NCBI GenBank assembly: GCA_001460835.1
Contig: CYKH01001509.1
Location: forward strand, 3,305 to 35,427
Source of the DNA: Bodo saltans
Taxonomy: Eukaryota; Euglenozoa; Kinetoplastea; Eubodonida; Bodonidae
Length of the DNA: 32,123 nt
Direction of reading: 5' to 3'
Shown here in pieces: positions 17,845 through 24,952 of this stretch; the first letter of the stretch is position 1, and the number at the start of each line of letters is the position of its first letter. The notes beneath the pieces were generated by a model. The model saw only the letters and a program-made list of their open reading frames with translations. It made no database searches and was not told the origin of the DNA. The translations under genes and the position numbers were made by a program.

Positions 17845-18927
17845 ATGCATCGGTTTTGGCTAGGCGCTGCCCTCTTATTTGTCTTATCATTCGGCCTTGA
17901 GGACACCACCGCGCCTCCGCCGATCTGGACCTACGACAAGCCACAAGAGTGGGGTGACTATTGCCAAGACAAGGCCGCGTTCCAAAGTCCCATCTTCATC
18001 AACAGCTCGACACCTGTCGCTGCCCATCCCCACTTGCATCCGGTGCTCTTGACGACCAACTGCCGATTCCATACAGACACCACGACTGTACTGCAAGAGT
18101 CTAATTATCGAACCGTCGAAGTCCGCCTTCCCACCAATGCAAGCACTGGACCTGTCTGCTCCCTCTTCGACCAAAACAGTCGTGAGTTGTATCCCTTTGT
18201 ACGCTTTCACTTTCACGTAGGCCCTGAGCATGGTGTTGAGGGCGTTTCTGCGGATGCGGAGCTTCATGCGGTGTTTCAGCAATCGTCCGGAAAGACACTT
18301 GTCGTTGCCGTGCGCCTGCGTTCATCGAAGTCTTCATCGAACACGATTGTCAACTTTTTCCGGGCAACGTTGGCAGCCCCCCTTCCGCAAGGTGGGGGAT
18401 CGAGCACGAAACTTCTTCCGAGCTCTATTGGGCTAGATGATGTGTTCCCGTTGTCCGACGGGAGCTACGTGACGTATGAGGGGTCGCTGACGACACCTCC
18501 GTGCACCGACAAAGTTCGCTGGATTGTGTTCACTGCGGTGCAAAGCATTCCTCCATCGGCGCTCTCTGAGCTTCGCGATGCACTGAAATCGTACATGCCC
18601 AGAACCTTCGCCAAGTTTGGCAACGCTCGAGCCCATCAGCCGCCTCTTGGCCGCCCTGTGTTCAAGTTCGCCGACCCGACGTCGACAACGACCAACCGAT
18701 GGATCATGACGCAAGAAGACGAAGATCATCTAAAATCATCAATACCCTTCACTGACATTGTCTCACTCGACCGATCCTTCTTCGCTCGGCATGCGTTCGG
18801 TCTGTGCATCGTAATTCTTGTATTGGCGACGATTGGCCTTTTCATCCGCCTCCGTGAGCAGCCTGTGGAGGTGGGCGTCTCCGACGCGGCAAGGGAAGCC
18901 GCTACGTATGGTACCATGGAGACGTAG
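17845..18927 (+). CDS. Membrane-anchored alpha-type carbonic anhydrase
   Basis: Alpha carbonic anhydrases are zinc enzymes that interconvert CO2 and bicarbonate. The 360-residue protein has a signal peptide (about 1-18), the catalytic domain (about 27-300), one C-terminal transmembrane segment (about 317-336) and a short cytoplasmic tail, so the active site faces outside or into the lumen. The zinc ligands are H122 and H124 (FHFHVG) and H141 (AELHAVF); E128 and T216 (SLTTPPC) match the gate-keeping pair. The residue after the second histidine is Val where most family members have Trp. No clear equivalent of the His64 proton shuttle is seen. Sequons occur at N53 and N98. The enzyme is probably active. 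Confidence 0.9.
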   Translation: MHRFWLGAALLFVLSFGLEDTTAPPPIWTYDKPQEWGDYCQDKAAFQSPIFINSSTPVAAHPHLHPVLLTTNCRFHTDTTTVLQESNYRTVEVRLPTNASTGPVCSLFDQNSRELYPFVRFHFHVGPEHGVEGVSADAELHAVFQQSSGKTLVVAVRLRSSKSSSNTIVNFFRATLAAPLPQGGGSSTKLLPSSIGLDDVFPLSDGSYVTYEGSLTTPPCTDKVRWIVFTAVQSIPPSALSELRDALKSYMPRTFAKFGNARAHQPPLGRPVFKFADPTSTTTNRWIMTQEDEDHLKSSIPFTDIVSLDRSFFARHAFGLCIVILVLATIGLFIRLREQPVEVGVSDAAREAATYGTMET

Positions 18928-19133
18928 CACGACGATCCAACAGGTTTTTACGCTGCGTGATGCCTCCCCAAAATTCGAACATGACTTTCAACTTCAATCG
19001 AATCGAGGAGATGAAAATGATCAAAATTAGTTGACAAATTGAGAGGCACAATATTCTTTCCCCCCTTTTCATGCTTGTGTGACGAATATCGGTGAGGTTT
19101 TTGTTAGGAAATAGAAATAATACGCATTAAGGG

Positions 19134-20858
19134 ATGGCTCATTGGAATCGCCTTTTTGTCGTCCTAGTTGTACTATGCCTTGGTGGAATCTTATTGTGGA
19201 GTCCAGCCGTCCCTAACGACGATGTGGTAGCAACAGAACCTTTAGCAACGCAGGCCCCACGTGTGTCAGCGCCAACAACTCCGATGGAAGAAGAAAGGAC
19301 ACCCAGTGCCGCTCCCTCTGAAGTGCTACAGCCAGCCATCCAGTCTGACATGCGCCTAGCCGCGCGTGTCGTGTCGCTGTCAAGAAACGATGGACGTCTT
19401 CGCTGTGGAAAGATATCGGACATCTCATCAGCAAGGGGAGCCCAGGAGTGCACGTCTTGGTGGCAGCGATCATGGTTTGCGGATCGCCGTGAGCCCCACC
19501 TCGACGGGGAATTTGTGACCACCAAAATTCGTGCGTCGGAATCACGTCCGCTGGATGCAGATGCAAACGTAACCAACAACCTCGATGCTGCTGAGAAGCA
19601 CCACCAAGAGCATTGGGCTCCGCATTGGAGTGTGAGGTACCCCAGCATCATTTGGTCTCGTGCTGCCTCGACCAGCCAGCAGGAGCGTGCTGTGCTACCC
19701 ACTGAGGTGCTTGAAGCGCGTGCTCAGATGCAACTGAGAGATATTGAGAAAACACAGAGGCCAAGTGCTGTGGAAGATCTTGAGTTTATTACTAGCGTAC
19801 CTCCCTTGTACTTGTACCGAAGAGATCATCCAGAGAAGCGTTGGGAAGCGCTGGACGCTGCGGCGGGAGAACGACAGACTCGATCAGCATGCCTCTACGC
19901 AGGCTTTCCAAGAAACCTTGAGAAGATGTACAGCTCATGCAGGGACACCAAGAGCGAGCGGTCGTGCATGAACGTACACCGAAATAAATTGTTTGGCAAC
20001 ATGCGAGACAACGTTGTGAGCGCTACGATGTGCGACGTGTACGTCACGACGTGGGAGATTCGAGGGGCTGGACGTTACTCGACCACCAAGTACGACATGA
20101 ACGACGCGTTTCCCACAAGTCTCTTGCACACGGTATACGGTGAGCAGCTTGCGGCTGCACATGTGCAAAACTTTACGCAGTATCAAAAACTCTGGACGTA
20201 CATGCATAAATTCAGCCGTGTGTTTCCCCAAACACGTCCCACCAAACTCCACGTCAACCAGCTGACCAAGGAGGCATCGTTCGAGGGCGTGCCTGAGTTG
20301 AACCACGTCATACGCATTAACGATTACTCCCAAAGCTACAAGCACTGGGTGGTGGCGAACCTTGCGTTGCTGTCCACGGTGGCCTACGACGTGTTCTTTA
20401 GGCTTCGGTTGGATTTGAGAGTGTCGTCGCGGCTGGACATGTTGACGCCGATGATGCTCAATGCGGAGGAGAGCCACGGTACGAGGGCTGTGGGATTTCG
20501 GCTGGAGTCTGCTCCGTATGGAGGGCCGCGGAGGGTGAACGCAAGTGTTTTGGAGTCGCCGATAAGGTACGTCACCGCCAACCGTGTTCACGTGGGAAAC
20601 TTCGATATTGCCGATTTCGGGTTCATGGCTCCTCCTTTTCTTATCGAAGAACTCAGCCGATTGTGGTACTACTGCTTAACGTCGCCTGGCTCCCCCATAG
20701 CATCGTTCGACTTTGCCTTGTCCCTCACGCCAAGTGAGAAGTATTCAGAGTACAACTTGATGCTGTGGCGCATCATCTTTGACAATAAATGGTCTGTGGA
20801 CAGCGGCGGTCGATATTTGTGGGTCAGCCGATATGGCACGAAGCGCCGCTCGAAATAG
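19134..20858 (+). CDS. Type II membrane protein, probable glycosyltransferase
   Basis: The 574-residue protein starts with a short cytoplasmic end and a signal anchor (residues 6-22, LFVVLVVLCLGGILLW), followed by a low-complexity stem to about 260. The C-terminal domain begins at ACLYAGFPRNLEKM and contains CDVYVTTWE, then YDVFFRLRLDLRV with D427, then HVGNFDIADFGFMAPP. This order (a start resembling ISG-x-R, D-x-F-x-TW, R-x-R-x-D, ND-x-F-x-FG) resembles nucleotide-sugar transferases of poorly described families acting in the Golgi. The assignment is by pattern only; the donor and acceptor are unknown. A tract at 19054-19070 with later AGs provides the splice acceptor. Confidence 0.5.
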   Translation: MAHWNRLFVVLVVLCLGGILLWSPAVPNDDVVATEPLATQAPRVSAPTTPMEEERTPSAAPSEVLQPAIQSDMRLAARVVSLSRNDGRLRCGKISDISSARGAQECTSWWQRSWFADRREPHLDGEFVTTKIRASESRPLDADANVTNNLDAAEKHHQEHWAPHWSVRYPSIIWSRAASTSQQERAVLPTEVLEARAQMQLRDIEKTQRPSAVEDLEFITSVPPLYLYRRDHPEKRWEALDAAAGERQTRSACLYAGFPRNLEKMYSSCRDTKSERSCMNVHRNKLFGNMRDNVVSATMCDVYVTTWEIRGAGRYSTTKYDMNDAFPTSLLHTVYGEQLAAAHVQNFTQYQKLWTYMHKFSRVFPQTRPTKLHVNQLTKEASFEGVPELNHVIRINDYSQSYKHWVVANLALLSTVAYDVFFRLRLDLRVSSRLDMLTPMMLNAEESHGTRAVGFRLESAPYGGPRRVNASVLESPIRYVTANRVHVGNFDIADFGFMAPPFLIEELSRLWYYCLTSPGSPIASFDFALSLTPSEKYSEYNLMLWRIIFDNKWSVDSGGRYLWVSRYGTKRRSK

Positions 20859-20963
20859 TGCCACTCATGGTTGCGGGCCTTGAGAGGGTGATTATGTTTC
20901 TCGTTTTTGTTGCTAGCCGATTCGAATTCGTTTGTATGTTTTGATGAATGTTGATATCCCGTG

Positions 20964-21008
20964 TGCCCACTCTCAACTTCCAAATTTTTTCCGCTTTTTA
21001 TCCTTTAG
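20964..21008 (+). promoter_or_regulatory. Trans-splice acceptor that sets the UTP17-like start
   Basis: A pyrimidine-rich tract ends in CTTTAG at 21003-21008. It lies inside the open frame that begins at ATG 20948, so that ATG would be removed from mature mRNA. The next in-frame ATG, 21023, gives a 14-nt leader. Confidence 0.7.
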
Positions 21009-21022
21009 AAAGGGTGTCGAAG

Positions 21023-23221
21023 ATGTCCAAGTCGTTGTTCTGTTACTCTAACGACTCTATTTGTGTTGCCGATGACAAGCATGTGCAGTTCTTTGCCCCA
21101 AAGAACTTGAAGAAGTTTCGCGTAGAGAGCTTCACGGATCACCGCATTGCCGGCCTTACGATCACCCGCAGTGCGGAGGGGAGCATCTTGCATGTGCTTG
21201 ACGTGATGGGCAACTATGTTGAGGTTCTTCTGAGCAGCATCAGCGTTCAGCGTTCGACGACCATGCGCCGCCCTGGGTCAGAAGAAGTGAGGTCAAAGCC
21301 AGTCGTATCTAACCGCCGGCCTGTGGGGAAGACCGCTGCGGATAGCACGAACCCCTTCGGAGCTGAGGTGCTCGGTGCCAACTTCTACGAAGTCCCCCAC
21401 TCCGGTGCCGCCACTCCCTACGGAGCTGCGGGCGACCTGCGATGCGTCGTTCTTACAACGGAAGGTTTGTTTGATCTCTCTACCACTGACGCTGCGACGA
21501 GCTACGTAAAGTACTTGTTCCCTAAACCGTTGAGTGGTCTCGTGATGGACGTCGGCAGCCGCTCCGGCGTTGTGGCGGTAGGCCAGCGTGGCCAGCGTTG
21601 GGCGTACACATTTCCTGCCGGCCCAGTGCAGTCCATCGCTGCCCAGCAGACGACCCTAAGCGCCAACTTGGAGTCCATCGCGTGCCACCCAGAAGAGCCC
21701 AGTGTCGCTTTCGGTGGCAACCGAGGTGAGCTGCTGGTGTACCCCTCCATCTACCAGACCCACTGCTTTTCTGACCACTGGCATCACACTCCCCTGCACG
21801 CCATCTCCTTCTCCGTCGATGGATTTTCACTGTACACCGGTGCTGGGGAGGGCGTGATGTTAGTGTGGAGCATGAGTAGCTACACCTTCCGCAAGCTGGG
21901 TGTTCACCTTGGTGCCATCCACGCTGTTGTGCCCAATAGCGACGATGGCGCGCGCCTGCTGCTGCCCTGCTCGGACTCGTCCCTCGCTACCGTTGATTTG
22001 TTGCGCCAGCATGTGGACAAGAGCATCGAGGGTGTTCAATGGTCAAGCGCCAAGTCCTGCACTGGTCTGGTGGTGACACGCTGGATGGGGCAAGAGGCTG
22101 TGATTTTGACTGGCCTTCCCGACGTGGTGCGCGTCTGCGACCCTGTGTCCCAGCAAGCGTTTTACTCTCTGCACGTACGCACGCAGTTGGAGACGGCCGC
22201 ACCCCCACCGGAGTGCGGTATCAAGCACGTTGGTTGCATCGCTGATGGCAAAACGTTGGTGACCTACGAGGAATACGGCGCAGCAGCTCTTCCCACTGCG
22301 CTGCGCTTCTGGTCGTACGACAGCAGCACGAAGCGCCATGTGGAGACCCAGTGCATCTACTCCCCCCACCGCACTGCCGTGTTGAGCCTCGCTGTTGACA
22401 ACGTGCGACGCCGCGTGTTCACGTTGTCAAAGGAAGGTGCCAAGTGCTGGGCGGAAAGCAGCGTCGACACCAACGACGCTACCAGCATTGCAGTGAGTGG
22501 CGTGAGCAAGTGGTCATGCATCAGCAGCACCGCCACACCCTCAACAGGTGTGCGCACGCTATCACTATCCGAGGACGGCAGCGTGTGCATGATTGCTGAT
22601 GACACTGTGTACTTGTATGGTGTGGGCAGCATCAGTGCCGGTGTTCGCTGGCCGCTGCTGACACGTCTCAGCCAAGACTTGTCCACGGAGGCTCTCAGCA
22701 ACGTGACCCTCGACCTTCAAGTGAAGGCAGTGTCTGCGAACAACAGCAAGGTCGTGTTTGTGTGGTCGTTGGAGACGGGTGAGTTGAAGACGCAGGCAGC
22801 ATCCACACAGTCTGTGAATGTCACTGCTATTGCCCACAAGTCGCACACTGCCTCCCTTGTGTGCGCCTTCGCCGATGGCTCCGTGAAGGAGGTCGCCCTT
22901 CCTTCATGCATTCCTTCATGCACCCCAGTCGCCTCCGCCCCAGCTGGCTTACTCCCCTCCAACCTGCTCCACTTTCGCCACCTCGACGGTAACCGCTTTG
23001 CGATGGTGGATGGTGTTGAGGGATACCGCACGCTGTCGGTGCAACTCACCATGGAAACCGCCGAACCTCAAGAGTCCGATGCTGCTCGCACCCTTGCCAA
23101 CGCATCACAGGCTGCTACTGCTCGGCTGTGGCTAGCCGACATTTTGGAATCCGCTCCGTACACTGCACCTCCTGCATCTTCCCTTTTACACGGCTACTTG
23201 CAGTCACTAACAGGCGTGTAA
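21023..23221 (+). CDS. UTP17: WD40 protein resembling UTP17/NAN1 (WDR75), SSU processome
   Basis: UTP17/WDR75 is a UtpA (t-UTP) component needed for early 18S rRNA processing and rDNA transcription in the nucleolus. From M21023 the protein has 732 residues, with diverged WD40 blades spread over its length, consistent with the two beta-propellers of the family. The best evidence is the stretch IACHPEEPSVAFGG (219-232) followed by HWHHTPLHAISFSVDG (252-267) and VMLVW; human WDR75 has ACHPTED, then HWHHDMVMDLAFS and VLVEW in the same order and spacing. The UTP-specific C-terminal region is shorter than in animals. The match is from memory of the family, not a search. Confidence 0.65.
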   Translation: MSKSLFCYSNDSICVADDKHVQFFAPKNLKKFRVESFTDHRIAGLTITRSAEGSILHVLDVMGNYVEVLLSSISVQRSTTMRRPGSEEVRSKPVVSNRRPVGKTAADSTNPFGAEVLGANFYEVPHSGAATPYGAAGDLRCVVLTTEGLFDLSTTDAATSYVKYLFPKPLSGLVMDVGSRSGVVAVGQRGQRWAYTFPAGPVQSIAAQQTTLSANLESIACHPEEPSVAFGGNRGELLVYPSIYQTHCFSDHWHHTPLHAISFSVDGFSLYTGAGEGVMLVWSMSSYTFRKLGVHLGAIHAVVPNSDDGARLLLPCSDSSLATVDLLRQHVDKSIEGVQWSSAKSCTGLVVTRWMGQEAVILTGLPDVVRVCDPVSQQAFYSLHVRTQLETAAPPPECGIKHVGCIADGKTLVTYEEYGAAALPTALRFWSYDSSTKRHVETQCIYSPHRTAVLSLAVDNVRRRVFTLSKEGAKCWAESSVDTNDATSIAVSGVSKWSCISSTATPSTGVRTLSLSEDGSVCMIADDTVYLYGVGSISAGVRWPLLTRLSQDLSTEALSNVTLDLQVKAVSANNSKVVFVWSLETGELKTQAASTQSVNVTAIAHKSHTASLVCAFADGSVKEVALPSCIPSCTPVASAPAGLLPSNLLHFRHLDGNRFAMVDGVEGYRTLSVQLTMETAEPQESDAARTLANASQAATARLWLADILESAPYTAPPASSLLHGYLQSLTGV

Positions 23222-23507
23222 TGATACGACGACGACTAAACGCGATGTTGACGATTAAACGAACACTTCCTCTGATTCGAGGAAGTCCTTTTAAATTTGC
23301 TTTCCTTGACTTTGTAGTGCCAGATTCGTCGATGCCCCAAGGATAGTCGTAACGTTTTTTTTTCACTCCTTGGCTTGTCGCTACCACAAATGAAAGGAAT
23401 TCGGATCATACATGAACACACAACAGGAACAATAGTGAGGCGACAGCAAAAAAAAAAAGCCTCTCCCATCAGCCTTGGAATCGTTGCACAATCAGCGGCT
23501 GCTGTTG

Positions 23508-23930
23508 ATGTACTTTGGCGTGTTAGGCTCTCGCATAGGAGGGAGTGCCTGGGCGAGTGATGCACACTCACCACAAAACACGTTGATCGCGCACGCTCTA
23601 CGAGCATGTTACGACGTTGGAGTGGGTGGCTTTTACGCTGAGCCGATTGAGCAATATGTGGGCACCGTGACCTTGACCATGACTCACTGCGCTCTTCATA
23701 TTCTCTGGATCACCGGGCAGCTCGAGGCGGCGCTCAATGATTGGCTTCAACCCTCCTCCATCCACTCCTTCGTGTTATCGTGCCTCGTGAGGACGAAAGG
23801 ATCAGAGGAGAACAACAACAGTGACGAAGGAGTTGTTGGTGCCTTTGCCGCGTTTGCAGGATCCAGTGAGGTGGACGTGAGGTTCACGTACAGTGCCCTG
23901 ATGATACTGCTCATGCTGCACGCTCAATGA
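23508..23930 (+). CDS. PGGT1B: Geranylgeranyltransferase-I beta subunit, 5' fragment
   Basis: The fragment encodes the first alpha-alpha barrel helices of the beta subunit. Its LESLHNQRLLLMYFGVLG aligns without gaps to the animal SSLETSRLTIAFFALSG region. Conserved sequence continues upstream of ATG 23508 (PLPSALESLH), so the real start lies further 5'. An A11 run at 23448-23458 separates this frame from one containing ATG 23390; a one-base error in that run would join them. The frame then ends at TGA 23928-23930, eight bases into the second copy of a tandem duplication. It is either a broken gene or an assembly error. Confidence 0.7.
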   Translation: MYFGVLGSRIGGSAWASDAHSPQNTLIAHALRACYDVGVGGFYAEPIEQYVGTVTLTMTHCALHILWITGQLEAALNDWLQPSSIHSFVLSCLVRTKGSEENNNSDEGVVGAFAAFAGSSEVDVRFTYSALMILLMLHAQ

Positions 23931-24107
23931 TTGGCTTCAACCCTCCTCCATCCACTCCTTTGTGTTATCGTGTCTCGTGAGGACGGGAGGATCAGAAAAG
24001 AACCAGTGTGACGAAGGAGTTGCTGGTGCCTTCGCCGCATTTTCAGGATCCAGTGAGGTGGACGTAAGGTTCACGTACAGTGCCCTGATGATACTGCTCA
24101 TGCTGCA
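23731..24107. repeat. Diverged tandem duplication, 190 + 187 bp
   Basis: Copy 1 is 23731-23920 and copy 2 is 23921-24107; both start CGCTCAATGATTGGCTTC and end CATGCTGCA. They differ at roughly a dozen or more substitutions, many at third codon positions, plus one 3-nt indel. Because 190 is not a multiple of three, the duplication throws the gene out of frame. Keeping either copy alone gives an uninterrupted frame through this region. Confidence 0.9.
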
Positions 24108-24759
24108 GCATCCAAACGGCGGGAGCTCGGCGGTTCCCTGCGACGACTATGAGCTGACCTTAGACAGCGACGTTCGGGCTCCTGTTCAAGACTTTGTCCT
24201 GCGGTGCTGGTCTCAGCATGAGGGAGGGTTCGGAGGCCTCCCGAGATCCGAGGCTCACGGCGGCATGACCTACTGCAGTGTTGCATCTCTCGCACTGCTG
24301 GGGTGGTGGCGCCACAACACGGCACAAGTTCGCTCCATGCGACGCCGGGCAATACACTGGTGCGTCCAACGTCACGGGTGTGGCCCCGTGGCGAATGAAG
24401 AAACAGTTGACGATGAGCTTGATCACTGGGAGCGTGTGGGGGACGGGCAGGGCTTTCAAGGGCGGCCCAACAAAACACACGATACGTGCTACACGTTTTG
24501 GATTGGTTGCGCGCTGAGGATCTTGGAGGCCTCTGAGTTCGGAATGAAGGAGGACTCGTCGCTACTGAATGACGAGAGGCTTTCAGAATTTGTGTTGTCC
24601 TGCGAAGGGCCGCTTGGTGGTTTTGGCCGAGATGGGCAAGACTCTGACCCACTGCATTCTGCGCTTGGCTTTGCAGGCCTCTCTTGTCGTCGCGGTGTAC
24701 TTGGCCGTAAACTGCATCCGGTGTACTCTACCATTGCACAGGTTGAGGGTGCCGTGTAG
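23923..24759 (+). CDS. PGGT1B: Geranylgeranyltransferase-I beta subunit, 3' fragment
   Basis: This is the catalytic part of the subunit that, with the shared alpha subunit, attaches geranylgeranyl to C-terminal CaaX cysteines (typically CaaL) of small GTPases. Zinc ligands are visible: D and C in RPNKTHDTCYTFW (codons at 24481 and 24487) and H in DPLHSALGFAGLS (codon at 24655). GFQGRPNK-x-x-DTCY-x-FW matches geranylgeranyltransferase-I better than farnesyltransferase (RCNK-x-x-DGCY). Repeats with the GGFGG-type prenyltransferase motif occur (EGGFGGLP, LGGFGRD). The fragment has no start codon of its own before 24088, and is continuous with the 5' fragment only if one duplicated copy is removed. 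The given start is simply the beginning of conserved sequence in this frame. Confidence 0.8.
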   Translation, partial: LNDWLQPSSIHSFVLSCLVRTGGSEKNQCDEGVAGAFAAFSGSSEVDVRFTYSALMILLMLQHPNGGSSAVPCDDYELTLDSDVRAPVQDFVLRCWSQHEGGFGGLPRSEAHGGMTYCSVASLALLGWWRHNTAQVRSMRRRAIHWCVQRHGCGPVANEETVDDELDHWERVGDGQGFQGRPNKTHDTCYTFWIGCALRILEASEFGMKEDSSLLNDERLSEFVLSCEGPLGGFGRDGQDSDPLHSALGFAGLSCRRGVLGRKLHPVYSTIAQVEGAV

Positions 24760-24763
24760 GAGC

Positions 24764-24783
24764 CACACCCCTTCGGGGGTGTG
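24764..24783 (+). other. Stable hairpin with UUCG tetraloop in the 3' UTR
   Basis: CACACCCC-TTCG-GGGGTGTG is a perfect 8-bp stem closed by a C(UUCG)G loop, one of the most stable RNA hairpins known. It begins 5 nt after the stop codon of the geranylgeranyltransferase gene. A role in 3'-end processing or mRNA stability is possible; a bacterial-type terminator is unlikely, as no T run follows. Confidence 0.75.
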
Positions 24784-24952
24784 TCGAGGTGCTGTTTGCA
24801 ATCTTTTTAAGCTTGCGAAACCATTCGCCCAATGTGTGCTTTCGTTATTTTCTGATGAAATTCATCCTGCTGATCGGACGTCGTTACTCTTCTCTCTTTG
24901 AAACAATGAAGTTACATCCATACACAACAAGGGTTGATATCATCAGGGCCAG

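Noticed and set aside
16612-24770. Shared 11-mer GTGTAGGAGCC after PCCB and at the end of the geranylgeranyltransferase gene
   Set aside because: One copy spans a stop codon and the flanks differ; a match of this length is expected by chance.
24764-24783. Rho-independent terminator
   Set aside because: No T run follows the stem and the genome is eukaryotic.
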